Part shown: positions 15,001-23,158 of the stretch, one piece after another | How the letters are laid out: the number at the start of each line of letters is the position of its first letter | Position numbering within the stretch: position 1 is the stretch's first letter | Assembly (NCBI GenBank): GCA_017618135.1 | Contig: JAFZUV010000010.1 | Span: forward strand, 1 to 43,771 | Origin: Clostridia bacterium | Lineage (GTDB): Bacteria; Bacillota; Clostridia; Oscillospirales; Acutalibacteraceae | Direction of reading: 5' to 3' | DNA: 43,771 bases | Notes under the pieces: generated by a model | What the model was told of the DNA's origin: nothing | What the model saw: only the letters and a program-made list of their open reading frames with translations | Database searches by the model: none | Program-made: the position numbers and the translations under genes

Positions 15001-15866
15001 TTTTGGAAGAAACAAGATTACAGGTTATAGATAACATTAAAACTGCCGCCGAAAGCGGAGAGTTTCATAAAAAGGTCGAGGTTAACGATCCCGTACTTTC
15101 CCGTGAAGAAAGTAAAATTATAACCGATTCGTTTACTGAAAATCGTCTAAAAATAGGGTTTAAGTTGAAATCGCTAATTGCCTGTGCTATTGCCGATATC
15201 GCTATGTGGGTGATAAATAAGGATACAAAAATCATCGGTTTCGAGAAGATACCGAAAAACCTTGGCGGAGTTATTGTCACCAGCAATCATTTTTCACCGT
15301 TTGAAAACACAATAATAAGGCACTTAAACCGTAAAATGGGCAGGCGTAAACTGAACATAATATGTCAAGATTCAAATTTTGCCATGTCAGGTCCTGTCGG
15401 CTTTTTGATGAACTATGCAAATACTATACCGATAACGGCTGAACCACGGTATCTTGCCCGTGATTTTCTGTCCATACTCAAAGAAAAACTTGTAATTAAA
15501 GGCGAAAGCGTGCTTTTATATCCCGAACAGGAAATGTGGTTTAATTACCGCAAACCCCGACCACCCAAAGGCGGCGCCTACTTTTACGCGGCGAAGCTCA
15601 ATGTGCCGATAATCTCCTGCTTTGTAGAAATGATTGACACCGGAATTCAATACGGTAAGACCGGGCATTTTAACAAGGTTAGATTTAAGCTTTATATACT
15701 TGATGTGTTATATTCGGATAAGGATAAAACTACAAAGGAAAATACAGAGGAACTCGCCGCCGCAGATTATAAATTAAAAAAAGAATGCTACGAAAGAGTG
15801 TACGGTAAGAAACTTAACTATAATTTTGACCCGTCTGACATAGCCGGATATAGGTATGATAAATGA
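14997..15866 (+). CDS. PlsC-like acyltransferase with altered HX4D motif
   Basis: A 289-residue protein of the glycerolipid acyltransferase superfamily, which moves acyl chains onto glycerol-phosphate or other hydroxyl acceptors. Motif I is NHFSPFEN, that is HX4E where the family has HX4D. Motif II-like residues follow in FAMSGPVGFLMNYANTIPI, and the PEG-type motif III reads YPEQEMW. A hydrophobic segment (IACAIADIAMWVI) precedes motif I. The Asp-to-Glu change in the catalytic dyad is conservative, but activity is not certain. The start overlaps the GT8 stop as ATGA, which indicates translational coupling. Confidence 0.8.
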   Translation: MILEETRLQVIDNIKTAAESGEFHKKVEVNDPVLSREESKIITDSFTENRLKIGFKLKSLIACAIADIAMWVINKDTKIIGFEKIPKNLGGVIVTSNHFSPFENTIIRHLNRKMGRRKLNIICQDSNFAMSGPVGFLMNYANTIPITAEPRYLARDFLSILKEKLVIKGESVLLYPEQEMWFNYRKPRPPKGGAYFYAAKLNVPIISCFVEMIDTGIQYGKTGHFNKVRFKLYILDVLYSDKDKTTKENTEELAAADYKLKKECYERVYGKKLNYNFDPSDIAGYRYDK

Positions 15867-16618
15867 GAGAAGTAAGATATTACAATGATTATACCGATGA
15901 TTTTTCAAAGAGTAAAAATCAGAGCTTTAAACTTCCGAATGATTATGAGCATATAAAAACGGGCTTTTTTTCAAAGCTTTCATCAGTTGTGGTTTATACC
16001 CTTGCAATAGTGTTTTCAAGTATCTGCTTAAGAATATTTCTGCATTTAAGATTTTCGGGGAAAAACAAATTCAAAAAAGTAAATGGCGGATTTTTTATTT
16101 ACGGAAATCATACGCAAAGTGTCGGGGATGTTTTTATTCCCGCGCTTGCCGCTTTTCCGCGGCGAATTTATACGGTAGCGTCAACCGCAAATTACGGTAT
16201 TCCCGTGATAGGCAAGATACTAAGGCCGCTCGGCGCGCTCCCCGTAATACCTACCCTTAAAGGTATCAGTAATCTTGAAACGGCGATAAAAAAGCGGGCG
16301 GAGGAAAACCATCCGATAGTAATTTATCCTGAGGCGCATGTTTGGGATTATTATACCGGTATCAGGCCTTTTCCCGACACTTCTTTTAAATTCCCGGTTA
16401 AGCTTGATATGCCTGTTTTCAGCATGACGGCAACCTACAAAAAATCCAAATTTTTTAAAAAGCCTATAATAAATATCATAATTGACGGACCTTTCTACCC
16501 TGAGGGTGAAACGGTAAAGGGGAAAGCTCAATCTTTGCATGATAAAGTGTATGAAAGTTTGACTGCAAACGCTAAGCAAAGCAATTTTAGTTATATAGAA
16601 TATAAAAAAGCCGAGTGA
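15863..16618 (+). CDS. PlsC-like acyltransferase, HX5D variant
   Basis: A 251-residue acyltransferase-like protein with an N-terminal membrane helix (VVVYTLAIVFSSICLRIFL). The catalytic region reads YGNHTQSVGDVFIPALAAFPRR, giving His-X5-Asp rather than HX4D. This NHTQ..GD form recurs in Firmicutes homologues that I remember, so it is a subfamily trait and not damage. Next come ANYGIPVIGKILRPLGALPV and the PEG-like IVIYPEAHVWDYYTGIRPF. It overlaps the previous gene by 4 nt (ATGA). With the paired GT8 enzymes it may build an acylated glycolipid or modify a cell wall polymer. Confidence 0.8.
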   Translation: MREVRYYNDYTDDFSKSKNQSFKLPNDYEHIKTGFFSKLSSVVVYTLAIVFSSICLRIFLHLRFSGKNKFKKVNGGFFIYGNHTQSVGDVFIPALAAFPRRIYTVASTANYGIPVIGKILRPLGALPVIPTLKGISNLETAIKKRAEENHPIVIYPEAHVWDYYTGIRPFPDTSFKFPVKLDMPVFSMTATYKKSKFFKKPIINIIIDGPFYPEGETVKGKAQSLHDKVYESLTANAKQSNFSYIEYKKAE

Positions 16619-16643
16619 CCTTTTTATGTCGCTCGGCTTTTTT
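16605..16643. terminator. Bidirectional terminator between convergent operons
   Basis: AAAAAGCCGAGTGAC (16605-16619) pairs with GTCGCTCGGCTTTTT (16628-16642) through 15 bp with one wobble. There are T tracts on both strands, so it can end the GT8/PlsC cassette and the opposing metG-tatD unit. Confidence 0.88.
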
Positions 16644-16655
16644 GTTCAAAGAAAA

Positions 16656-16769
16656 TCAGTCGCAGTCCATATCGGATTTTTTATTACTGCTGTTGTTATT
16701 GCTTTTGTTCTGCTCGTTAGTGTCATTTTTATTAGTAGAATTTGAGTTCTTTCTGTTCTTATCTTCCAC
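16656..16769 (-). CDS. Tiny Asn-rich ORF
   Basis: A 37-codon minus-strand reading starts at GTG 16769, 6 nt after GCGGGGTGA. The product is dominated by Asn, Lys and Ser (NRKNSNSTNKN, QNKSNNNSSNKKS) and ends DMDCD. Similar low-complexity Asn/Lys peptides occur in spore formers, but I know of no specific family match. It lies between the tatD stop and the bidirectional terminator, so it would be the last gene of that operon. Support is a ribosome binding site and position only. Confidence 0.4.
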   Translation of the reverse strand: MEDKNRKNSNSTNKNDTNEQNKSNNNSSNKKSDMDCD

Positions 16770-16820
16770 AAAAATCACCCCGCTTTCACAATTATTATCT
16801 GTGAAATACGGGGTAATATT

Positions 16821-17606
16821 CTAAAAGCCGAATAAATTTTTTGCATTTTCGCGGGTTTGATACAAAACCTCGTCGCGCTTAGTACCTAAAATCTCTGCAA
16901 CTTTTTGTGCCGTTAAGGCGATATAACCGGAGTGGCAAAGCTTTCCCCGGTACGGCTCGGGAGCTAAATACGGGCAGTCTGTTTCAAGAAGCAGACGGTC
17001 TTTTGGTATTGCTTTTATAACTTCCGGAAGTTTTTTTGCGTTTTTGAATGTTACAATGCCGCCTACACCTATATACATACCGAGTTTTATAATTCCCATA
17101 GCCGTTTCGGTACTGCCTGAAAAGCAGTGCAAAACGCCTTGCGGCTTGTAGTGTTTTAGAATTTCGAGCGTGTCGGCGTGAGCGTCCCTGTCGTGAACAA
17201 TAATCGGCAAATCAAGCTCATTTGCTAAAATTATTTGGTCTTCAAAAAACTTTAACTGTTCTTTTCTGTTATCTGAAGTCCAATAATAATCAAGCCCTAT
17301 TTCGCCTATTGCAACGCACTTTTCGTGCGATGAAAGAACGCGAATTTCTTCAACAGTCGTTCCGCTTTGCAGATTTCCCGGGTGAATACCCACCGCGGCG
17401 TAAACAAAATCGTACTTTTCCGCAAGGGCGAGCGTTTTTTCAGCGGAGAACCCGTCCACAGCGCAGGTGACGATTTTGTCAACGCCGTTTTTGTTAAGGG
17501 AACATAGAAGCTCATCCCGTATACCGTCAAATTTTTCATCGTCATAATGCGCGTGGGTATCAATTATAAGATTTTTAAATAGTTTTAACTCATCCGGATA
17601 AATCAT
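16821..17606 (-). CDS. tatD: TatD-family metal-dependent hydrolase
   Basis: A 261-residue TIM-barrel amidohydrolase with metal-ligand motifs in order: DTHAHYDD (His-x-His), AIGEIGLDYYW (the bridging Glu), PIIVHDRDAH, VLHCFSGS (His), and LLETDCPYLAPEPYRGK (catalytic Asp). TatD enzymes are Mg-dependent DNases (3'-5' exonuclease in E. coli) and some act on D-aminoacyl-tRNA or other substrates. The start overlaps the metG stop by 4 nt (ATGA), an arrangement that is conserved widely in Firmicutes. The C-terminal KRDEVLYQTRENAKNLFGF is the normal family ending. Confidence 0.96.
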   Translation of the reverse strand: MIYPDELKLFKNLIIDTHAHYDDEKFDGIRDELLCSLNKNGVDKIVTCAVDGFSAEKTLALAEKYDFVYAAVGIHPGNLQSGTTVEEIRVLSSHEKCVAIGEIGLDYYWTSDNRKEQLKFFEDQIILANELDLPIIVHDRDAHADTLEILKHYKPQGVLHCFSGSTETAMGIIKLGMYIGVGGIVTFKNAKKLPEVIKAIPKDRLLLETDCPYLAPEPYRGKLCHSGYIALTAQKVAEILGTKRDEVLYQTRENAKNLFGF

Positions 17607-19519
17607 CTTATTTTACTGCCGGGCGTAACACCGTCTAAAAATACAACCTTTATTTTATCATCCGCGTCGGCGGCCAAAATCATACCGTTTGACTCAACTC
17701 CACAAAGCGTTGCGGGCTTGAGATTTGCAACAACTATAACAGTTTTGCCTATAAGCTCGTCGGGTGTGTAGAATTTGGCAATTCCCGAAGCTACGATGCG
17801 AGGTGTGCCTGAGCCGTCGTCGAGCGTAAGCTTTAAAAGCTTTTTAGCCTTTGGTATCGGCTCGCAGGAGGTAACTTTTGCCGCACGAAGCTCGATTTTT
17901 GCAAAATCATCAATAGATATTTGATCAAGCTTAACTGTGTTTTCCGTTTTTAATTCCGCAACCTCTTTTTTTTCGGCTATTTCGGCGAGCGCCTTTTCGG
18001 CATCTATCCTCGCAAAGAGCGGTTTTGCTTCGCCTACAGTGTAGGAGTTTACAGCACCGAATGTGAGCGCATCTTCATCTGTGCCGATGAGAGCTTTTAT
18101 TTTATCTGAACACTCAGGCATAGCAGGATAAATAAGTATGCCTAATATTCTTATACATTCGAGCAGGTTGTAAAGTACGGCTTTGAGCCTGTCTTTATCA
18201 TCCTCGCTTTTAGCAAGCAGCCACGGGGCGGTTTCGTCAATATATTTATTTGAACGCTTTGCAAGAGACATAATTGCCGCTACCGCGTCGGCGTTGTGAT
18301 ATAATTCCATATTTTCGGTGTATTTTTTAACCGCGTCGGCGGTAAACGCTTTAAGCTCATTGTCAAGCGCATCGCTTTTCCCGAGAGAGTCCACCGTGCC
18401 GTCAAAATACTTGCCCGCCATTGCAATACTTCGGTTTACAAGATTACCAAGCGTGTTAGCAAGGTCGGTATTATATTTACCTATAAAAGATTCATAGGTA
18501 ATAGTACCGTCCTGTGTAAAAGGTATTTCGCTTAAAAGGTAATACCTTACTGCATCTGCTCCGAACATTTCAGCCAACTCGTCCGCATAAATAACATTGC
18601 CCTTTGATTTAGACATTTTATCTTCGCCTACAAGTACCCATGGGTGGCCGAGAACCTGTTTTGGCAACGGCTCACCGAGAGCCAAAAGAATAATAGGCCA
18701 GTAAATAGTGTGAAAACGCACAATATCCTTACCTATGACATGAAGGTCGGCAGGCCAATACTTTTTATAGCTTTCACCCGTATTACCGTCAGTATCGTAG
18801 CCTATACCGGTGATATAGTTTGAAAGCGCGTCAATCCACACATAAATTACATGGTCTTTATCGAAAGTCACAGGGATACCCCATTTAAAACTTGAACGAG
18901 AAACGCAAAGGTCTGCAAGACCGGGTTTAATAAAGTTATTTATCATCTCGTTTTTGCGTGACTCGGGTTTTATGAAATCGGGGTTATCTTTGTAGTATTT
19001 AACGAGAGCGTCCTGATATTTTGAAAGGCGCAGAAAATAAGCTTCCTCTTTTGCGTCTATAACATCTCTGCCGCAATCGGGACATTTTCCGTCAACGAGT
19101 TGTGACGCTGTAAAGAATGATTCGCAGGGCACACAGTATTTCCCTTCATATGCGCCTTTGTAGATATCGCCTTTATCGTAAAGTTTTTTGAAAATATGCT
19201 GTACGGCTTTTTCGTGGTCGGCATCAGTGGTTCGAATGAATTTATCATAGCTTGTGTTAAGACTGTTCCATACATACTTTATTTCGCCCGATATCTTATC
19301 TACATATTCTTTAGGCGTTACGCCTTCATTCTTTGCACATTCCTCGATTTTCTGACCGTGCTCATCGGAGCCGGTCATAAAGAAAACATCGAAGCCGTTC
19401 TGCCTTTTATAGCGTGCTATCATATCGGCAAGGACAACATCATAAGCATTACCGATATGCGGCTTGCGTGAAGTGTACGCGATAGCCGTCGTGATATAAA
19501 ATTTCTTTTTTTCTGACAT
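17603..19519 (-). CDS. metG: Methionyl-tRNA synthetase with C-terminal tRNA-binding domain
   Basis: A 638-residue class I aminoacyl-tRNA synthetase that charges tRNA-Met. The HIGH motif is HIGN (residues 21-24) and the KMSKS loop is KMSKSKGN (about residue 300). A single CxxC-x(n)-CxxC zinc knuckle (CVPCESF...KCPDCG, about 127-147) is present, as in the Bacillus-type enzyme. The last 105 residues (IDDFAKIELRAAKV, GVESNGMILAA) are an EMAP/Arc1-like tRNA-binding domain. No T-box leader is evident; the gene follows the preceding one after 15 bp, so it depends on upstream promoters. Confidence 0.98.
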   Translation of the reverse strand: MSEKKKFYITTAIAYTSRKPHIGNAYDVVLADMIARYKRQNGFDVFFMTGSDEHGQKIEECAKNEGVTPKEYVDKISGEIKYVWNSLNTSYDKFIRTTDADHEKAVQHIFKKLYDKGDIYKGAYEGKYCVPCESFFTASQLVDGKCPDCGRDVIDAKEEAYFLRLSKYQDALVKYYKDNPDFIKPESRKNEMINNFIKPGLADLCVSRSSFKWGIPVTFDKDHVIYVWIDALSNYITGIGYDTDGNTGESYKKYWPADLHVIGKDIVRFHTIYWPIILLALGEPLPKQVLGHPWVLVGEDKMSKSKGNVIYADELAEMFGADAVRYYLLSEIPFTQDGTITYESFIGKYNTDLANTLGNLVNRSIAMAGKYFDGTVDSLGKSDALDNELKAFTADAVKKYTENMELYHNADAVAAIMSLAKRSNKYIDETAPWLLAKSEDDKDRLKAVLYNLLECIRILGILIYPAMPECSDKIKALIGTDEDALTFGAVNSYTVGEAKPLFARIDAEKALAEIAEKKEVAELKTENTVKLDQISIDDFAKIELRAAKVTSCEPIPKAKKLLKLTLDDGSGTPRIVASGIAKFYTPDELIGKTVIVVANLKPATLCGVESNGMILAADADDKIKVVFLDGVTPGSKIR

Positions 19520-19534
19520 ATTTCTAACCCTCTT

Positions 19535-22216
19535 TTACGGTTTTCTGAACAAGAATGCCAACAGTGAAAAAACAGTTGCTAAAAGCTCAAATATCAGAAT
19601 TGACAATCCGGAAAGCATACCTGCCGATTGTGCAAAGGAAGTAAAAGCAAAGTACCAAATACCCAGTATAGACGCCAATACATAAAATACAGACAGTATA
19701 TTGTTTGAAATTCTGATGCGTGAGGCACAATTCATTATTTGTAAAAGCGCAAGCTTGCTGCCTGAAAAACTTGCCGGCGCCGAAACAAAGCTTGTTTTGG
19801 CAGTAGCACCCTCGTACATATGAACGCCAACGTTGGTCATAACTTTTACAGAATCATCGTAAAGACCAAAGTAGTCGCAAATCATTTCTTCGCTCACATT
19901 GGGATCACAGTTTCTTATGAGCAGAGTAACTCCAAGCCGCGATATTTGCCGTAGCAGTTTTTGAATATCCGACCTTACCTCGTACTGTATAACGATAAGC
20001 GCATTAGCCTTACTTTCGGTACCTACATATACGGGAAAATACCCGTTTCGAAGTATCTTTTTATCAACCTCAATACTCGGTACTTCAATACCGTGCGCTT
20101 CCATAAGTGTTCGATTGCCGATAAACAAAAGCTCATTGTCTACCCAACCGGATATTCCGAGTTTTTCTTCATATTTTATTGTGTCCGAATCAGGCTTTTT
20201 GTATGAGGTGTTTGTTCCGGCAATTTTATTGAATATCGGAGCGAGAGGACTTCCTATAGCTTCGGTAAGCGCCGCCGCGTTTACGATTGTTTTATCAACA
20301 TCGTTTTCGGATAAAACCCTGAAATTTTTCAGTTTTATACTTCCGCTCGGGAAGATATCGGAGGTTTCAATAACAGCCGCATTGGCAAGCTCTATGCTGT
20401 CCGCCCCGAAAGTTCCGGCAATCATACCGCCTTTTTTCGAAAGCTTTCTGCTTGCTGAAAAAAGAGGAAGCGCGTCTACAAACATTACCGCCGGCATAGC
20501 TGCCATAACGGTCGCCGCATAAGCGGCATAAATTGCTGCGAAGGCGGATTTGTAATAAAAGTATCCCATAGCCGCGCCTATAACCGATAAAACAAGAGTT
20601 GTAATAAATACTATGGGTATTTTACCGGAAAACTTTTTCTTATAAAGTGAAAACTTTAAATAGTCGCCTATAAACTCGGCTTTTTTGGGAGCCGCAATCA
20701 AGACATCTCCGTCAATGGCGTTTTTTGCCATAGCAAGCGCGGTAGAACTGTCTTTAATAAAAGAAACAGCAAATTTTTCCCTCTTATTCTTTATGGCATT
20801 AACGTTTAAAAGCGTTGCAGAAGTTTGTAAAAATTTAATTATCGATCTTATAAGAATAATCAGCGAAGATAAGAGTATCAGATGATAAATATTCTCACCG
20901 TTTACCATTGCAATAATACACAACGGTATGCTGAATATCGCGCACAAGGCGACAAGACAGTCGTGCGAAGCACTGTGCTTAAACAGATTAAATAAATCTA
21001 TAAACATTTTAATATTGGCGGCAATTGATATAAAAAGAAGCGTACTGCACAGGATGACAACTGATTTTGTTGAGCTTATAACCTTGTCGGAAAGAAAAGG
21101 AGTAAGAAAAAGTGAGGTAACAAACGCACATAAGACACATATAAGCATTGATAAAAAGTTATTTCGCCTTTTAATATAAAGATTTCTTGCAAACGCCTTT
21201 GCAGAAAGCATATCGGTAATCTCACCTTTTGGTGTAAACAAATCAAAGTCACTGGTCTCAAATACCGTATCATTTGATTGCTGTTCGGCTTCATTGGCGC
21301 CTGTCAACTCTTGATTTATATCAATTATTCTTGTTGAACTGCTTATGTTTATCCTGCCTGTATTTCCCTTCTCATCCTTGATAGGAGTAAAACGGATAGT
21401 GGCAGTGTCAGACAATTCCCCGTAATCTGTATCCCCTTTCTCAACCATATGTGAGTTGTCGATATCAGAGATATCGGGAATACTATCACTTTCTTTTGAC
21501 TTTTCGGTTTCGTTCGGAAAAATTTCATCAAAGATGCTCTTTTCGAACCTCTGCTTTGATTCATTAGCCAGTCTTTTAAAAGTTGGGGTGGGGGAGGGAG
21601 ATTGTTCGTTTTCTTTTGGATTTTCTTTTATCTCTTCGGTTTTATCAGGAGCATCGTTATTTTCATCAATACCTTCAAGCAAAAAATCATCCTTTTCAGG
21701 CTTGCCTAAGGTATCAATGGTTACATTGTATTTTTCCGAGAGCTGATTTATAAGGCTGTTACTGTCACTTTTTATAATTTCAGCTACGCTCTCAAGCTTG
21801 TAAAGGGGAGCTTCGTCCTTCGTAACATCATGACCCTTTTCATCAATGGTATACCGCTTTAGTTTTTCAAGAAGCGATATATCTTTTTCTTCGCTTTTTT
21901 TATCCGCTTCATTTTTTGAAGTTTGACTATCTGATTCGTTTTTTTTGTGTGATATTTCAGTATAAGATGAATTTATATCATCATCCGCGTTTGTATTCAC
22001 TTTAACTTTTGCTTTAAGGGAAGCGAGAGGTGATAATGCTTTATTATCATTTTGGTCGGAAACAGTGCGGTTGTCGCCGGTTTTTAAAGATATATTATCA
22101 CCAAACGCAGATAAAACCTCTTTATTCTTTCCGGCGAGTAAATCTCCTTTGTCTTCATATGAAAAGTCTATGTCCATAATAAAATTATCGTTATAATCAT
22201 TTGTTTTCTTTGACAT
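19535..22216 (-). CDS. Degenerate P-type-ATPase-like membrane protein (pseudoenzyme)
   Basis: The first 340 residues are acidic and low in complexity (many Asp, Glu, Ser, Lys) and probably disordered. From about 352 the layout follows a P1B-type ATPase: four helices (352-463), a soluble segment, two helices (532-580) with MPAV where CPx-type proteins have their metal Cys-Pro, then KLSKKGGMIAGTFGADSIELANAA before the expected phosphorylation site, and two C-terminal helices (838-890). The DKTGT site reads ETSDI (617-621), the TGD site reads RNCDP, and GDGxNDxxA is absent. The N-domain-like GISGWVDNELLFIGNRTLM (687-705) is well kept. It cannot form the aspartyl-phosphate in the normal way, so a scaffold or sensor role is inferred. 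It lies in the rlmB-metG operon. Confidence 0.75.
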   Translation of the reverse strand: MSKKTNDYNDNFIMDIDFSYEDKGDLLAGKNKEVLSAFGDNISLKTGDNRTVSDQNDNKALSPLASLKAKVKVNTNADDDINSSYTEISHKKNESDSQTSKNEADKKSEEKDISLLEKLKRYTIDEKGHDVTKDEAPLYKLESVAEIIKSDSNSLINQLSEKYNVTIDTLGKPEKDDFLLEGIDENNDAPDKTEEIKENPKENEQSPSPTPTFKRLANESKQRFEKSIFDEIFPNETEKSKESDSIPDISDIDNSHMVEKGDTDYGELSDTATIRFTPIKDEKGNTGRINISSSTRIIDINQELTGANEAEQQSNDTVFETSDFDLFTPKGEITDMLSAKAFARNLYIKRRNNFLSMLICVLCAFVTSLFLTPFLSDKVISSTKSVVILCSTLLFISIAANIKMFIDLFNLFKHSASHDCLVALCAIFSIPLCIIAMVNGENIYHLILLSSLIILIRSIIKFLQTSATLLNVNAIKNKREKFAVSFIKDSSTALAMAKNAIDGDVLIAAPKKAEFIGDYLKFSLYKKKFSGKIPIVFITTLVLSVIGAAMGYFYYKSAFAAIYAAYAATVMAAMPAVMFVDALPLFSASRKLSKKGGMIAGTFGADSIELANAAVIETSDIFPSGSIKLKNFRVLSENDVDKTIVNAAALTEAIGSPLAPIFNKIAGTNTSYKKPDSDTIKYEEKLGISGWVDNELLFIGNRTLMEAHGIEVPSIEVDKKILRNGYFPVYVGTESKANALIVIQYEVRSDIQKLLRQISRLGVTLLIRNCDPNVSEEMICDYFGLYDDSVKVMTNVGVHMYEGATAKTSFVSAPASFSGSKLALLQIMNCASRIRISNNILSVFYVLASILGIWYFAFTSFAQSAGMLSGLSILIFELLATVFSLLAFLFRKP

Positions 22217-22235
22217 ATAACATACCCCAAACTAT

Positions 22236-22988
22236 TTATTCGTTCCTTAATTTCATAATGTTGTACATCAGGATACCCGCCGCAACAGAGGCGTTAAGCG
22301 AGTTAATTTTGCCACGCATCGGCAGACTGATTATTTTATCACATTTTTTAAGGACTAACGGTCCTATACCTTTTCCTTCATTTCCTATTACAAGCGCCAA
22401 CGGTATATGGTAATCGCAAGCCGAGTAGTTCTCACCTGACATATCCGCGCCGAAAACCCATATGCCGTTTTGTTTTAATTCGTCTATTGTCGCTGCAATA
22501 TTGGTCACACGGGCAACACGAATATATTCGAGGGCTCCGGCACTGGTTTTTGCCACGGTGGCGTTAAGCGAAGCGGAGCGCCGCTTAGGAATAATAATAC
22601 CATGCACGCCGCAAACCTCCGCTGTTCGGATAATGGCGCCTAAATTATGCGGATCTTCTATTTCATCACAAATCAAAAGAAAAGGATCTTCGCTTCGCTC
22701 TTTTGCATAATTCAAGATATCGTCAATAGAAGCATACTCGTGACCTGCATACATTACCGCAACGCCCTGATGGTTAGTGCCGCCGCAGTAAAAATCAAGC
22801 TTCTGAGGACTTACTTCTTTTATAAGTATACCTCTTTTTGAGCATTTGGCGATTATTTCCTTGATACTGCCGCCGGAGGCACCGTGAGCTATAAGTAATC
22901 GTTCGATTTCTCTGCCGGAACGGATTGCTTCAAGAACAGGATTTTTTCCGCAAATTATGTTGTTCTGTTTATCTGAGCCTTTGAGCAT
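22236..22988 (-). CDS. rlmB: 23S rRNA 2'-O-methyltransferase, TrmH/RlmB type
   Basis: A 250-residue SPOUT methyltransferase that uses S-adenosylmethionine to methylate a ribose 2'-OH, in RlmB at G2251 of 23S rRNA (E. coli numbering). The substrate-binding N-domain starts IICGKNPVLEAIRSG. The trefoil-knot motifs are IEDPHNLGAIIRTAE (motif 1, with Asn and Arg), LALVIGNEGKGI (motif 2) and ISLPMRGKINSLNASVAAGILMY (motif 3). ATG 22988 follows AAGGTGATAATA; an in-frame start six codons earlier is less well placed. A minus-strand TATAAT lies at 23018-23023. Confidence 0.93.
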   Translation of the reverse strand: MLKGSDKQNNIICGKNPVLEAIRSGREIERLLIAHGASGGSIKEIIAKCSKRGILIKEVSPQKLDFYCGGTNHQGVAVMYAGHEYASIDDILNYAKERSEDPFLLICDEIEDPHNLGAIIRTAEVCGVHGIIIPKRRSASLNATVAKTSAGALEYIRVARVTNIAATIDELKQNGIWVFGADMSGENYSACDYHIPLALVIGNEGKGIGPLVLKKCDKIISLPMRGKINSLNASVAAGILMYNIMKLRNE

Positions 22989-23092
22989 TATTATCACCTT
23001 GTGCAATAATATATTAGATTATACCACAAGAGTTTATAAAAATAAAGACTAAATTCCAAAAAAACACATTATATTGTGGTTGAAATCACTTG

Positions 23093-23121
23093 TTGACAAA
23101 ACTTTTAGTAAATATTATAAT
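23093..23121 (+). promoter_or_regulatory. Consensus promoter of the racemase/ATP-grasp/AsnB operon
   Basis: TTGACA at 23093-23098 and TATAAT at 23116-23121 have 17-bp spacing, all twelve consensus bases. The first gene starts 38 bp later behind GGGAGG. Strong constitutive expression is expected. Confidence 0.9.
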
Positions 23122-23158
23122 TATTTGATAGAACAAAATGTATTATCGGGAGGCTTTT

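Noticed and set aside
16615-16824. Plus-strand frame with a run of leucines that looks like a membrane helix
   Set aside because: The Leu run is the antisense of the Asn/Ser/Lys-rich small ORF, and its start falls within the terminator stem.
19520-19534. T-box riboswitch before metG
   Set aside because: Only 15 bp separate metG from the upstream gene, so there is no room for a leader.
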